Positions 34,061 through 42,909 of a stretch of 64,000 bases of DNA are shown here, in pieces. The position numbers and the translations under genes are program-made. The number at the start of each line of letters is the position of its first letter. The first letter of the stretch is position 1. Source of the DNA: Notolepis coatsorum (Eukaryota > Chordata > Actinopteri > Aulopiformes > Paralepididae); contig OZ020598.1 in assembly GCA_963971535.1 (NCBI GenBank), forward strand, positions 99,011,674-99,075,673, given 5' to 3'. Under the pieces are notes generated by a model that was given only the letters and a program-made list of their open reading frames with translations, had not been told where the DNA came from and searched no databases.

Positions 34061-34469
34061 GGCGTTAGCTCTCGGGAGCGATCGCTAGCTAGTTGGCACC
34101 AGCCGGGGACCGGCGTTAGCAACCGGGAGCGTCGCGGAGCATTCAGCCTGCTGGCTACACAGCTTGTCGGTGTGCTAATAGCCTCTGCAAGCTAACGGTA
34201 GCTGGCTACACAGCTTGTCGGTGTGCTGGAGCCTCTGCAAGCTAACGGTAGCTGGCTCCAGGCTATTAGCACATCGACAAGCTGCTGGAGCTCCCGACGC
34301 TCGGCTGGTTGAAGTGGATCTAGGTAGCCAGCAGGCTGAATGCTCCGCGACGCTCCCGGTTGCTAACGCCGGTCCCCGGCTGGTGCTAACTAGCTAGCGA
34401 TCGCTCCCGAGAGCTAACGCCGGTCCCCGGCTGGTGCCAACTAGCTAGCGATCGCTCCCGAGAGCTAAC

Positions 34470-34749
34470 GCCGGTCTGTCTGTCAAAGACCGAGGGAACC
34501 GCATCAGGCTTCAGCTGATTAGTGGTCTTCTGGACAAACCTTCCACCCCCAACAACATAATCCGAGGCAATGAAGTGTTCGCTGCAGATCCTCCTTCCCT
34601 GTCCAACAGGCTGGTCGCGCCGCCTGAGTGCAGCCAGCCTGAGCCAACATGCCAACAACACTGTTTTTTTCACTGGTAGTTTGTGGAAATTAACCAACTT
34701 TCCTCTCTCTCACATGGTAAAATTAGTTTGAACAGCCAGGAGCAATACA
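34470..34749 (-). pseudogene. THAP domain, right arm
   Basis: Mirror copy of the left-arm domain on the minus strand. The 103-codon frame 34386-34697 runs from VNFHKLPVKKTVLLACWL through RICSEHFIASDYVV and LKPDAVPSVF into a tail that duplicates SSRERSLASWHQPGTGV. The N-terminal CxxxxC piece is separated by the same frameshift as in the left arm, so the lesion predates or was copied between the arms. Confidence 0.85.
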
Positions 34750-35033
34750 AACAGAACCACCGCGGTCCCGTTGTTTTGTAGGCAACATTTTATTTACCGA
34801 CTGACCCATTCACTATAGGCAACTAACCAGCAGTGTACACACCAAACAAGCTTCATGACGTCAGCAACAAAATGGCCGCGCCCATAATGCTAAATGCTTC
34901 AGAAATGCACACAACAAATCGTTTTTTCTTAGAAACTGCTTATTTTTATAACGTGATTTCTTCTGTGGCTTATCTAAATACTAATGTGATGCTATGAATA
35001 TGTATTTATCGCACTGCTTCATTTCCACTTTAA

Positions 35034-35960
35034 CACTTTGGATGCCACGGACGACATAACACGTGTTAACAGTCCGCCCCCTGAATGCCCAGCACGACAA
35101 TTAGCGTGCATTTTTTTTTATTAGCGATCTGAATTCATATTTCATCAACCGAGTCTACCGTTGGGAAACCAGCCCCATCAGGAGCTCAGATGTGAAAAAG
35201 CGCCCCCTATTGTCTCCCAGATGGTAATGCACCCTTTTGGAATGGACTCAATGAAAATGGATGAGAAAAAAAAACTCCGGAATCCACATTTTACTTCTCA
35301 CGCATGTAACCGGAGATGATCCCAGTCATTGTGGAGCCTCAGAACAGCGTGGAATATGTGTTTACAGTACGTGGCATTGAATCAATAAAAGGATTGATTT
35401 TTGGAATGGCGATCAGGAATTGGAATAATCTTTTTGGATACCATCTGATCTCAGGTAAGGTCTTAGGATAATCAGACCTGTTTTCACGGAGATGTAAGCT
35501 TTTCCCCTATGTGTGATATGGCTGTTTGGCTGTGCGAGCGATCAGGAACTAAGATAATCGATTTTCAGCTCGCGGCACCAGCGTGCATACGTACACATAT
35601 ACTATCGATAATCTAGCGTTTATTTGAAAACGATTCATAAATAGGCTGAAAAATGACAACGTTCTAGAATATTCCAGTACAGGGCGTTTATCACGGAATC
35701 TTTTTATTTTCCTTGAAAACAAGGGCTTTTCAAAATGCTATAAAACGGAAATGAACCGATAAAAAAACAATCCGCTTCGACAATGTTGACTGGACAAAGA
35801 GTCATTGATAAGCGACGGGCAGATTAGACACATAGCCATAATTTAAAACATAGATTAGGCGATAGTAACGCTAACATTGAAGTGGATGGTGGGCATTCAA
35901 GCACTAAATCGTGGGCATTCAAGCACTAAATCGTGCGCCCCCTGCTGGGCACTGAAAGTG
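35034..35960. mobile_element. piggyBac-like MITE, copy 3
   Basis: 927-bp element with ends CACTTTGGATGCC and GGCACTGAAAGTG, flanked by TTAA at 35030-35033 and 35961-35964. The left TTAA is the same tetranucleotide that ends the Kolobok-like element, so the two TTAA transposons stand shoulder to shoulder. Interior as in copy 1. Confidence 0.9.
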
Positions 35961-35964
35961 TTAA

Positions 35965-36796
35965 GGGACCCCAAGTGAGTGGCCACTCTAGCTGCAGTCT
36001 TTTCAGCTGCTACGATCAGCACCTCTGTTTTTTTGCATTTAACTGGAGGAAGTTACTCCCCATCCAGCTCTCAATGCCGAGCAGGCACTCCTGGAGAAGG
36101 CTGAGTTTCTCAAAATTGTCGGGCTTAAAAGAGTAGAGTAGTTGTATGTCGTCTGCGTAGCAGTGGTATTTAATGCCGGTGAATTTATTGATGAGGAGGC
36201 CTAGGGGAAGCATGTAAATGGCAAAAAGGAGTGGTCCTAGCACCGATCCCTGTGGTACCCCACATGAGAGGGGGGTGGGGTCAGATTTAAAAGGACCCAC
36301 AGCCACCGAGAAAGTTCTCTCCCTTAAGTAAGAGGCAAACCAGCTTAGAGCGCTCCCAGAGATGCCCACCCACTCCCTGAGCCTGTCCAAAAGGATGCTG
36401 TGGTTGACCGTATCAAAGGCTGCGCTCAGGTCTAACAGGACCAGAAGAGAGCATTCACCAGAGTCAGCAGACATCAGGAGATCGTTGGATACTCTGAGAA
36501 GGGCAGATTCAGTGGAGTGGAGTTTGCGGAAGCCAGATTGGAATTTGTCACAGATGTTATTTTGTGACATGTGGGTGGTGAGCTGGTTGGCTACAACCTT
36601 TTCTAACACCTTTGATGCAAAAGGCAGCTTGGAGATGGGTCTGAAATTGTTATGGATGGTGGGGTCTAGGTTGGGCTTTTTAAGGAGTGGCTGTAGGACT
36701 GCCTCCTTAAAATAGATTGGGACAGAACCAGAGGCTAGGGATGAGTTTATGATAATGACTAGACTGGGGCCAACAGAGCAAAAAACGTCCTTTATC
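35965..36796 (-). pseudogene. L2-type reverse transcriptase, YADD intact
   Basis: Minus-strand frame of about 283 codons: SNTQIKDVFCSVGPSLVIII-type finger, FKEAVLQPLLKKPNLD, FRPISKLPFASKVLEKVVAN, DKFQSGFRKLHSTESALLRV, LLVLLDLSAAFDTVNHSILL, CGVPQGSVLGPLLFAIYMLP and YHCYADDIQLLYSF. The catalytic YADD and the first Asp (LLDLSAAFD) are present. After NAKK a one-base slip leads to EVLIVAAEKTAARVATHLGS, which stops at the TTAA insertion. This is the best-preserved RT in the window. The endonuclease half is missing (5' truncation). Confidence 0.92.
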
Positions 36797-36860
36797 TGGG
36801 TATTTCTACTTTTACTTAAGTAAAGGAACTGTGTACTTCTTCCACCACTGCCTATTAGTG
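36797..36860. mobile_element. TTACTTAAGTAA MITE, right part
   Basis: TTTCTACTTTTACTTAAGTA then GTGTACTTCTTCCACCACTG, the right remnant of the MITE begun at 32757. The L2 inserted into it. Confidence 0.6.
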
Positions 36861-37256
36861 ACATCACACATGCAACTCAGCTTTCAGGGAAGTACAGAGA
36901 AGCTCTCCCTCTTCAGGGGAAGAATGTGAAAAAGGCGCTCTGGTGACACGTTCTGCACAAAATATCTGTGGACTTCCGGTTTGCGACGTTCTGGTGAGCA
37001 GCCACATGAAAGAGCTCCCGGTCTATGAATATCAAAAAAGGAAGTAAAGCAACTCAAAACGAAATAAAAAGTGACAATTCAAGGATATAAGAGAAAAGGA
37101 AGGCTGAACACGAGAAAAAACTAGAGAAGAGCGACCCTAGAAGAGTGGGCAGAGGGGCTAATAGCTAGCATACAGGCTAACACGCAGTGCGTCTGGAGCG
37201 AGATAGTAAGACGCAGGGAGGAATTAAAGAAGGGTCAGGACGGGCTTAGAGAAGAA

Positions 37257-37787
37257 ATGACCCCCGACAAAGAAAGTGTGACGAAGGGACAGGTACAGCA
37301 CGAGGAGATGACGCAGCAAGTAATACAAGCTAGCTTGGAGTTGGACCGCAGCGAGGCCTGGCCGGAGAAGGAGCTGCAAGCTAACACAGAAGCTACCACG
37401 AGGAATATGACGCAGCAAGCGATACAAGCTAGCGGGGCGTTGGACCGCAGCGAGGCCTGGTTGGAGAAGGAGCTGCAAGCTAACAGGGAAGCTAACACGA
37501 TGAAAATTAAGCAGCAAGGGATACAAGCTAGCGTGACGTGGGGCCGCAGCGAGGCCTGGTTGGAGAGGGAGCTGCAAGCTAACATGGCCAACACGCGGAA
37601 TGGACTCGATGCAAAGCGGGGTGTTTGGAGAAACATGGAGGCTGGATCGGGAGAGGGGAAACGGACGGCCCCCGGGGGAGGGACAGGGAGATGCTGGATA
37701 CAATCGGACCAACCACGACTCGGGCACGAGGTCGGCCGGACCATCCGCACACGAGATGCAGGCGCGGAGGCTAAGCATATTATTTGA
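37257..37787 (+). CDS. ORF with three 33-residue repeats, possible LINE ORF1
   Basis: 176-codon plus-strand frame. Three tandem 99-bp units (starting 37310, 37409 and 37508) encode MTQQ(A/V)IQAS...LDRSEAWLEKELQAN, a charged, probably helical coiled-coil repeat. The following part is Gly/Arg-rich. Upstream, ACTTCCGGTTTGCGACG and A-rich sequence resemble a LINE 5' region, and a block at 38030-38180 resembles the segment before the L1-like 3'UTR at 39378. I infer an L1-like ORF1 or first exon; no RNA-binding motif is visible. Confidence 0.4.
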   Translation: MTPDKESVTKGQVQHEEMTQQVIQASLELDRSEAWPEKELQANTEATTRNMTQQAIQASGALDRSEAWLEKELQANREANTMKIKQQGIQASVTWGRSEAWLERELQANMANTRNGLDAKRGVWRNMEAGSGEGKRTAPGGGTGRCWIQSDQPRLGHEVGRTIRTRDAGAEAKHII

Positions 37788-38029
37788 TAGTGAATGGAGG
37801 TTATGGTTCGAGACACACTGCGGATAACACACAGACCACTGGGAGTACAGACAAGGTAAACACATTAGTTGGGAAAATTGGGACTTGATTCGGGACATAT
37901 AATACAAATAATACGTACTAGACTAAACTGTAGACACTAGCACACATGACACACAGCTAAGAGGACGGGGAACATGGGGAATCACATTCGGAGACCTGAC
38001 CGGGAGCTCTGGAAATGTACTATCATATG

Positions 38030-38180
38030 AAAGATAAAAATTCAAATAAAATGTTGGACAATAATAGGGACATTGGAGAATCCCCATTGGGGATATCTCC
38101 GTCGTTATAGGTGGGGCCCTCTCCAGGAGAGCCTTACCCCTCCAACCCGCCAACGGGGGTCAAACGGGGTTTAAAAGAAT
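38030..38180 (+). repeat. Copy of the block at 39385-39520
   Basis: Shares ATGTTGGACA...TTGGAGAATC, TATCTCCGTC, a CTCCAG-G-GAG inverted pair and CCTCCAA...GCCAAC with 39385-39520. Probably the same LINE region in two copies. Confidence 0.6.
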
Positions 38181-38199
38181 TACCTGGGAAGTGCCAATT

Positions 38200-39377
38200 G
38201 TCATTAGTCTTCTTTTATATTATTTCTTCAGAGTTATGTTAGAATAGCAGTGCCTTGTGCCCCCCTCGCGCCTATTTCGTGCTCTTTGAGTTTTTTTGTG
38301 TGTTTGTGTGCACAGCGGTGGCTGTGTTGATGATTATGTCATGAAATTGGGTCCATATCGTCATTTTACATATATTTTCAATATGTCAAAAGAATATGAT
38401 TTGAAACGCTCTAAAAAAAAGTTATACATATAGGAATCCACAGGAGACCCTGGTGACAATTTTCATGCCATTGAATCCCATGTTAAAACGCTGTTTTTTA
38501 ATATGCAATCATTCATTTAATTTTCGATACAATTAAAAGATGAACACATTTTTCACAATGTGGGGACTGAAGCAATGCTCCAGGAATTCTGTTACCGGAT
38601 TTCTACACACGGTGGCGCAATTGTCCTATGGCTGTTGTTGCCAGCTAGGAAGCCGTCACATGCCTTCAAGAGGCGGAAATCATGCCGGCTGCAGGCACTC
38701 CAGGCAGAGAGTAGAGTGCTCCGGGGGGGGGGGGGAGGAGGGGTGATCAGCATGCAGCAGCACTTCCTTCTCCCCTCCTCCTCCTCACACTGGTATCAAC
38801 CCTGTCACACAGATGCAACACGGATCACTTTGATTGGTGCCGCACCCCTCGGCTCCTCGCTGAGCTTGCTATGTGCGGGAGGGGCTGGTGGTTGAGTACA
38901 CAACGCTTGTGTCTTCAAAATATACCGGCAAAAAGTGTACTGTATCCCCGCTGGAAATATTACCAATAACCAGTGCTTACTAACGTTAGCGTCTCGGCTT
39001 TTTCTGACCAAATGAGTTAATTATTTGTCTACACCAGGACATTATCTTATTCACAAGGACTTTGCACAGGTTTCCCACGCTGGACTATGGGGTCGAAAAC
39101 GTATATAAATATAAATGTTTTGCTGTTTTCTGCGTTTTTCTTTCATAAAAAGGCAGTTACTATCAAACAAACGGGAATATAAGTGGTTAAAATTCAGAAA
39201 TATTTGTAATCTTTTATAGATATCTTGAGGTTAGGCTCTTAGTGGTAATCGTGGGGAAGAAAATGTTTAAAAAAAAAAAAATTATATGACCTTGAACTTG
39301 ATGCACACTTTTGTGCTCTAAGCGTCATGAGATCATCATGTAGTGAGGAAGGCACAAGGGTTAAATGTGCACATGGA
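38200..39377. other. Possible decayed TTAA element, no gene
   Basis: CCTTGTGCC at 38250 and GGCACAAGGGTTAA at about 39350 could be a terminal inverted pair with TTAA only on the right. Support is weak. The rest is AT-rich with a G run at 38720. Confidence 0.3.
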
Positions 39378-41353
39378 CAAATATGAAGGACAAGAATTCA
39401 AAATGTTGGACATGAAGAGAGGCTTGGAGAATCTCCTTTGGGGGGTATCTCCGTCTCTGGAAGGGGGGCTTCTCCAGTGGGAGGGCTGATCCCCCTCCAA
39501 ACTGCCAACTGGGGAAAGAGTGCGAACCATATAACCATTTATATTCATGTAATCTTTTCTTATTGTGTTGTTAGTTTTATTTTCATAAATGTATGCAGTG
39601 ATGTCGGTGACATGGGAGGTACAGAGATGGGCAGGCTGGGTTCAGTGGGGGGGGGGGGGGTGTCGGGGGGAGGGGCCATCGTTCCGGCGGTTCGAACCGG
39701 GGGAGGGGGGGCCTTGCGTGTTGTGGGATTGGTGTGGGGGGGTGGTCCTGGGGTCCTCGGCCACCGTGGCCGGGGCGCTCTGGTCACCGGGCCGGGGGGG
39801 CACTGGGCTTGGGGTCGTGGGGGTCGGGGGGCCATTGAGGCATGGTGATTTGGCCTTCTGCGGACCTGGGCTTGGGGTTCTCGTGGGCCGGCGGTCGGGC
39901 GGGGGCGGGTGGGGGCTCTGGGTGCTCGGCTCCGCGCATGGTGGACCAGGATATGGGGGTGTTCTGTCTCTCGGGGAGGAGGGCGGGAGGGAGGGGTTTC
40001 TCTCAGGGGGATCAGAGCAGCTGGGCTTTACCCGGTGGGGCCCTGTGTGTTGGGGGGTCGGTGGGCGTGGGGTGGGGCTAGGGCTGGGCGATAAAACGAT
40101 AACGATAACTATCGCGATAAATTATTTCCTCGAAATAAACATGAAACGTGGTCGCAAAGTTTCGATATATCGATTTTCCAAGCTTGGATATCAGCGCACA
40201 TGCACTAACAACCAATCAGTGAAGGAGATGGCGACAGCGAAGGAGACCCGCGGTGCACCTCTGGGTAGTAAACAAGGCTGGCTAGGATCATTAGCTTGCA
40301 CGCCGCTATTTTATAGTTTACGTGCGGAGTGGGTGTGTGGCGTGAATTTTGATGGTAACGGTTAGAGTAGTGTGGGGTATGCGGTGGACGTCGTTGCAAT
40401 GTATTGGGGCGGAACGGAGTATTTTAGGGTGATAGTTAGTACATTGTCGTGGGATACACCGCTTGCTCTGGCTAACTGTTAGTTCCATTCTTATAATGCA
40501 TATGATCCAGTGGCGGTAGGTTGCCCCCTGGTGGAATATAATAATCTATGCACTGGGGCGTAGAAGAACGTGCGCGGACTGATGACGACATCAACTCGAG
40601 ACATTCGCAGCAGCAAAACAAGTGAGTCTATTAATAACCTGTCCGTCTGCGCCTTAAACTTGACAGAAATGATATCGACGATAATTATCGATATCGAGTG
40701 ATATGAAAATAATTTAATAATTTTATCGCAATAACGTTTTTGGCCATATCGCCCAGCCCTAGGTGGGGCTCTCAGGGGCATGGGAAATAGCGGTCTTGGC
40801 TCGGTGGGGGGGAGTCCCCTATCCTTTCCTCTACTGGGCCTGGCCCAATTGATTCAAGGGACCCGTGTCGCAGCGGCCTGGGATATGGGGGGCTCCAATG
40901 GGCTTAACTCAGGGGGGGGGATGTCGGGGGAGGGGGACCATCGTTTCCGCGGTTTGGCCCGGGAGGAGGGGGTCTTGGATGTTGTGGGGTCATCGGCCGT
41001 GGGGTGGGGTGCTTGGAGACATGGGAGGTAGCGGGCTTGGCTCGGTGGGGGGGAGTGCCACCCCTCGAACCTCTGCTGGGCCTGGCCCAATCAAATTCAA
41101 GGTACCTGTGTCGCTGAGTGCTCGGCCCCGCGTGGGACGGCCCTGGGATGTGGGGGAGCCCTGTTTGGGGTGGATGGCGGGAGGGGGGGGGTCCCTCTCA
41201 TGGAGGTCTAGGAGGCTGAGTGCGGCCGAATTCAAGGGGCCCATGTGAATGTACTGTCGTGTTGTTGATGTCATTGTAGGTATTGTGTAAGTGTTGTTTG
41301 TCTATAAATGTTAATAAAAAATGTAAGAAGAAAAAAAAAAGAAGAAAAAAAAG
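39378..41353 (+). mobile_element. L1-like LINE 3' end: G-rich 3'UTR and poly(A)
   Basis: About 1.3 kb (outside the hAT insertion) of extremely G-rich plus-strand sequence with three related blocks (from about 39610, 40860 and 41020; for example TGTCGGGGG followed by GGGCCATCGTT and GTGGGG). It ends AATAAAAAATGTAAGAAGAA and an A-rich tail at 41318-41353. A G-rich polypurine 3'UTR before poly(A) is known for L1 elements. The long frames on both strands are GC-skew artefacts. The tail joins the 50-bp minisatellite directly. Confidence 0.6.
40079..40761. mobile_element. hAT MITE (TAGGGCTGGGCGATA family), TSD GGTGGGGC
   Basis: 683-bp element with ends TAGGGCTGGGCGATAAAACG and GGCCATATCGCCCAGCCCTA and perfect 8-bp duplications GGTGGGGC at 40071-40078 and 40762-40769. 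The interior is AT-rich relative to the G-rich host and has no transposase. A fragment of the same family is at 421. Confidence 0.95.
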
Positions 41354-41396
41354 AACAATCTGTATAGTCAAAGTGATGCTTCCCAGAGGAGTTAAC
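41354..41396 (+). repeat. 50-bp minisatellite, block 1
   Basis: Part of one unit (AACAATCTGTATAGTCAAAG ... GAGGAGTTAAC) ending exactly where DIRS-like element 1 begins. Blocks 2 and 3 at 46486 and 52020 complete it. Confidence 0.9.
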
Positions 41397-41437
41397 GTTA
41401 GGTTATGTATATAACCAAGTTCTGTTAATACTAGTGA

Positions 41438-41605
41438 CGCTCAGCGTCATATTGCATATATCTCGCTTCAGCGTATATACACTGAATAAATTTCAAAATG
41501 TACCTCTACATGCCAGCATTCATCTGGCCACACCCCCATCCGCTTACCTACATAAGCGGGGATGGGACCACACACTCATCTCCTTCCCAACAAATTTCAC
41601 CATAA
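41438..41605. repeat. DIRS 1 inverted terminal repeat, left
   Basis: CGCTCAGCGTCATATTGCAT through CACACCCCCATCCGCTTACC to TCATCTCCTTC matches, inverted, 46297-46463 with few differences. Confidence 0.9.
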
Positions 41606-41634
41606 TAAAAAATCAAGGGCTGCAGCGGCGTCTA

Positions 41635-41721
41635 GACGCTGAGCGTCACTAGTATTAACAGAACTTGGTTATATACATAACCTAACGTTCTGTGTCATAC
41701 TAGCTCCCGCTCAGCGTCATA
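41635..41721. repeat. DIRS 1 internal complementary region
   Basis: First part (41635-41686) is the reverse complement of the left terminus, ending CATAACCTAAC. The second part (41687-41721) is the reverse complement of the right terminus, starting GTTCTGTGTCATACTAGCTC. Joined, it is the complement of the end-to-end circle junction, as in the established DIRS replication model. Confidence 0.9.
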
Positions 41722-42791
41722 GGACCGAGCCCCCCCGACCCCCCCTAATGGAGGGCACCCCCCCTATTGGAGGTTCCCGGGAGGGCGACGGACCCGACCG
41801 TGCGAAGAGGCACTCAAGCAACTCAACGCACAGGGTGAGCAGACCGTGGCCTGACCCCACGACTACACACACGCACAACCGCATGCCACCCGGGAACGAA
41901 CGGAGGGAACAACCTCGTTACTGCCCCCAGAATCACGGGGTCAAGGGCAAACCCAACCCCGTGGCAAGGCCGTAGCAGCGGAGCGCGAAGGAAGACCCAG
42001 ACCCACTGAAGGGACTGGATCCCCTGGAAAACGGGGGCCCGGAGAGGTCAATGACGCCAGGCATCAAGACCCCACCAGGCGGTCACTTAGTGACACCGCC
42101 CCCCACATCGCCAGCGTATTCGGATAAGGCCCCTCTTCTCCAAGAGCGGGCCCTTTTCCCCCAATAGCACACCGCCTGGCACACTGACCCTGCAGAACAG
42201 GCAGTCAGCATGGCCGTAAGCACACAAAAAAGGTTAACCAACGGAAGCAGGCAGCGCACCGGGGAAAACCAGGCAACAGGCTGTAACCTGAGCCTGGAGC
42301 ACTGCGGACGAGACAGGCGCCAAAGGAGTCAGCTCCGGCGGAAGGGGCGCATGCTGGCGTTGTTGCATGACCAAGCCTCCATTTAAAAAAAAAAAACCAC
42401 CCAAAGGGGTTGAAGCAGAGAAGGCTGACACGATTGGCAGACGTCATGAACGTGCAGGGGCACCCTCAACCGGGTAACCCGGGAGTTGACACTGCTCCAA
42501 CACACCAGGGAATCAACCACCTTGTCGTTACCCAATGCGGTGGTTGTTCCTATAACCCCTCAAGAAAAAACTCCAAAACACACCTGCGGGTATACACCGG
42601 CTATACCGCAGTACAAGTTTCAGTTTTCAAAAAAGGGTTATCCCAGGCCTACGGGTCGACGAAACATTACTTCGGACCGGGCCCGGCGATACGGGAAGCA
42701 CAGGGTCACCAGAGGAGGTCAAAGACCACCCCAACAGGCCCCTCTTCGCCATGCGTGAGAGAGGAGCGAAAAGAATGGAGAACCAGCCCCA

Positions 42792-42909
42792 AGCACACCG
42801 TACTTGGTATTCCCAGGCGGTCTCCCAACCAAGTACTAACCAGGACCAACCTGCGTAGCGGCCGAGATCTGACGAGATCGAGCGTGTACAGGTTGGCATG
42901 GCCGTAAGC
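42792..42909 (-). pseudogene. 5S rRNA-like sequence inside DIRS 1
   Basis: On the minus strand, about 118 bp collinear with vertebrate 5S rRNA: GCTTACGGCCATGCCAACCT at the 5' end, CGATCTCGTCAGATCTCGG, CTGGTTAGTACTTGG and GGGAGACCGCCTGGGAATAC. The internal promoter C-box region is nearly intact, while the A-box region (GCTACGCAGGTTGGTCC) and 3' end have substitutions. No T-run follows immediately (TTTT only about 25 bp later). Either a 5S pseudogene or the head of a 5S-derived SINE; the body after it is not recognisable. Confidence 0.85.

Larger units (their letters stand above)
33502..35029. mobile_element. Kolobok-like foldback element with two THAP domains
   Basis: 1,528-bp element flanked by TTAA (33498-33501 and 35030-35033) with perfect 18-bp terminal inverted repeats AGTGGAAATGAAGCAGTG. 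Two long inverted arms (from about 33635 inward, and up to about 34886) each encode the same THAP zinc finger in opposite directions. TTAA duplication plus a THAP domain is the signature of Kolobok transposons. No transposase catalytic region remains. The centre (34150-34330) contains repeated GCTAACGGTAGCTGGCT. Confidence 0.85.

Noticed and set aside
37224-37907. Minus-strand 227- and 193-codon frames opposite the 33-residue-repeat ORF
   Set aside because: Shadow frames of the 99-bp repeat; the plus-strand frame has the more protein-like composition, though neither is proven.
38250-39358. Complete piggyBac element bounded by CCTTGTGCC and GGCACAAGG
   Set aside because: TTAA is present only on the right and pairing is 9 bp, so it is kept as a weak possibility rather than a call.
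39690-39705. GGTTCGAACC as a tRNA B box
   Set aside because: It is a palindrome in G-rich repeat DNA; no A box at the right distance and no cloverleaf can be drawn.
39560-41274. Large Gly- or Pro-rich frames on both strands
   Set aside because: Product of extreme G content in a LINE 3'UTR; frames cross the hAT MITE insertion and show no domains.
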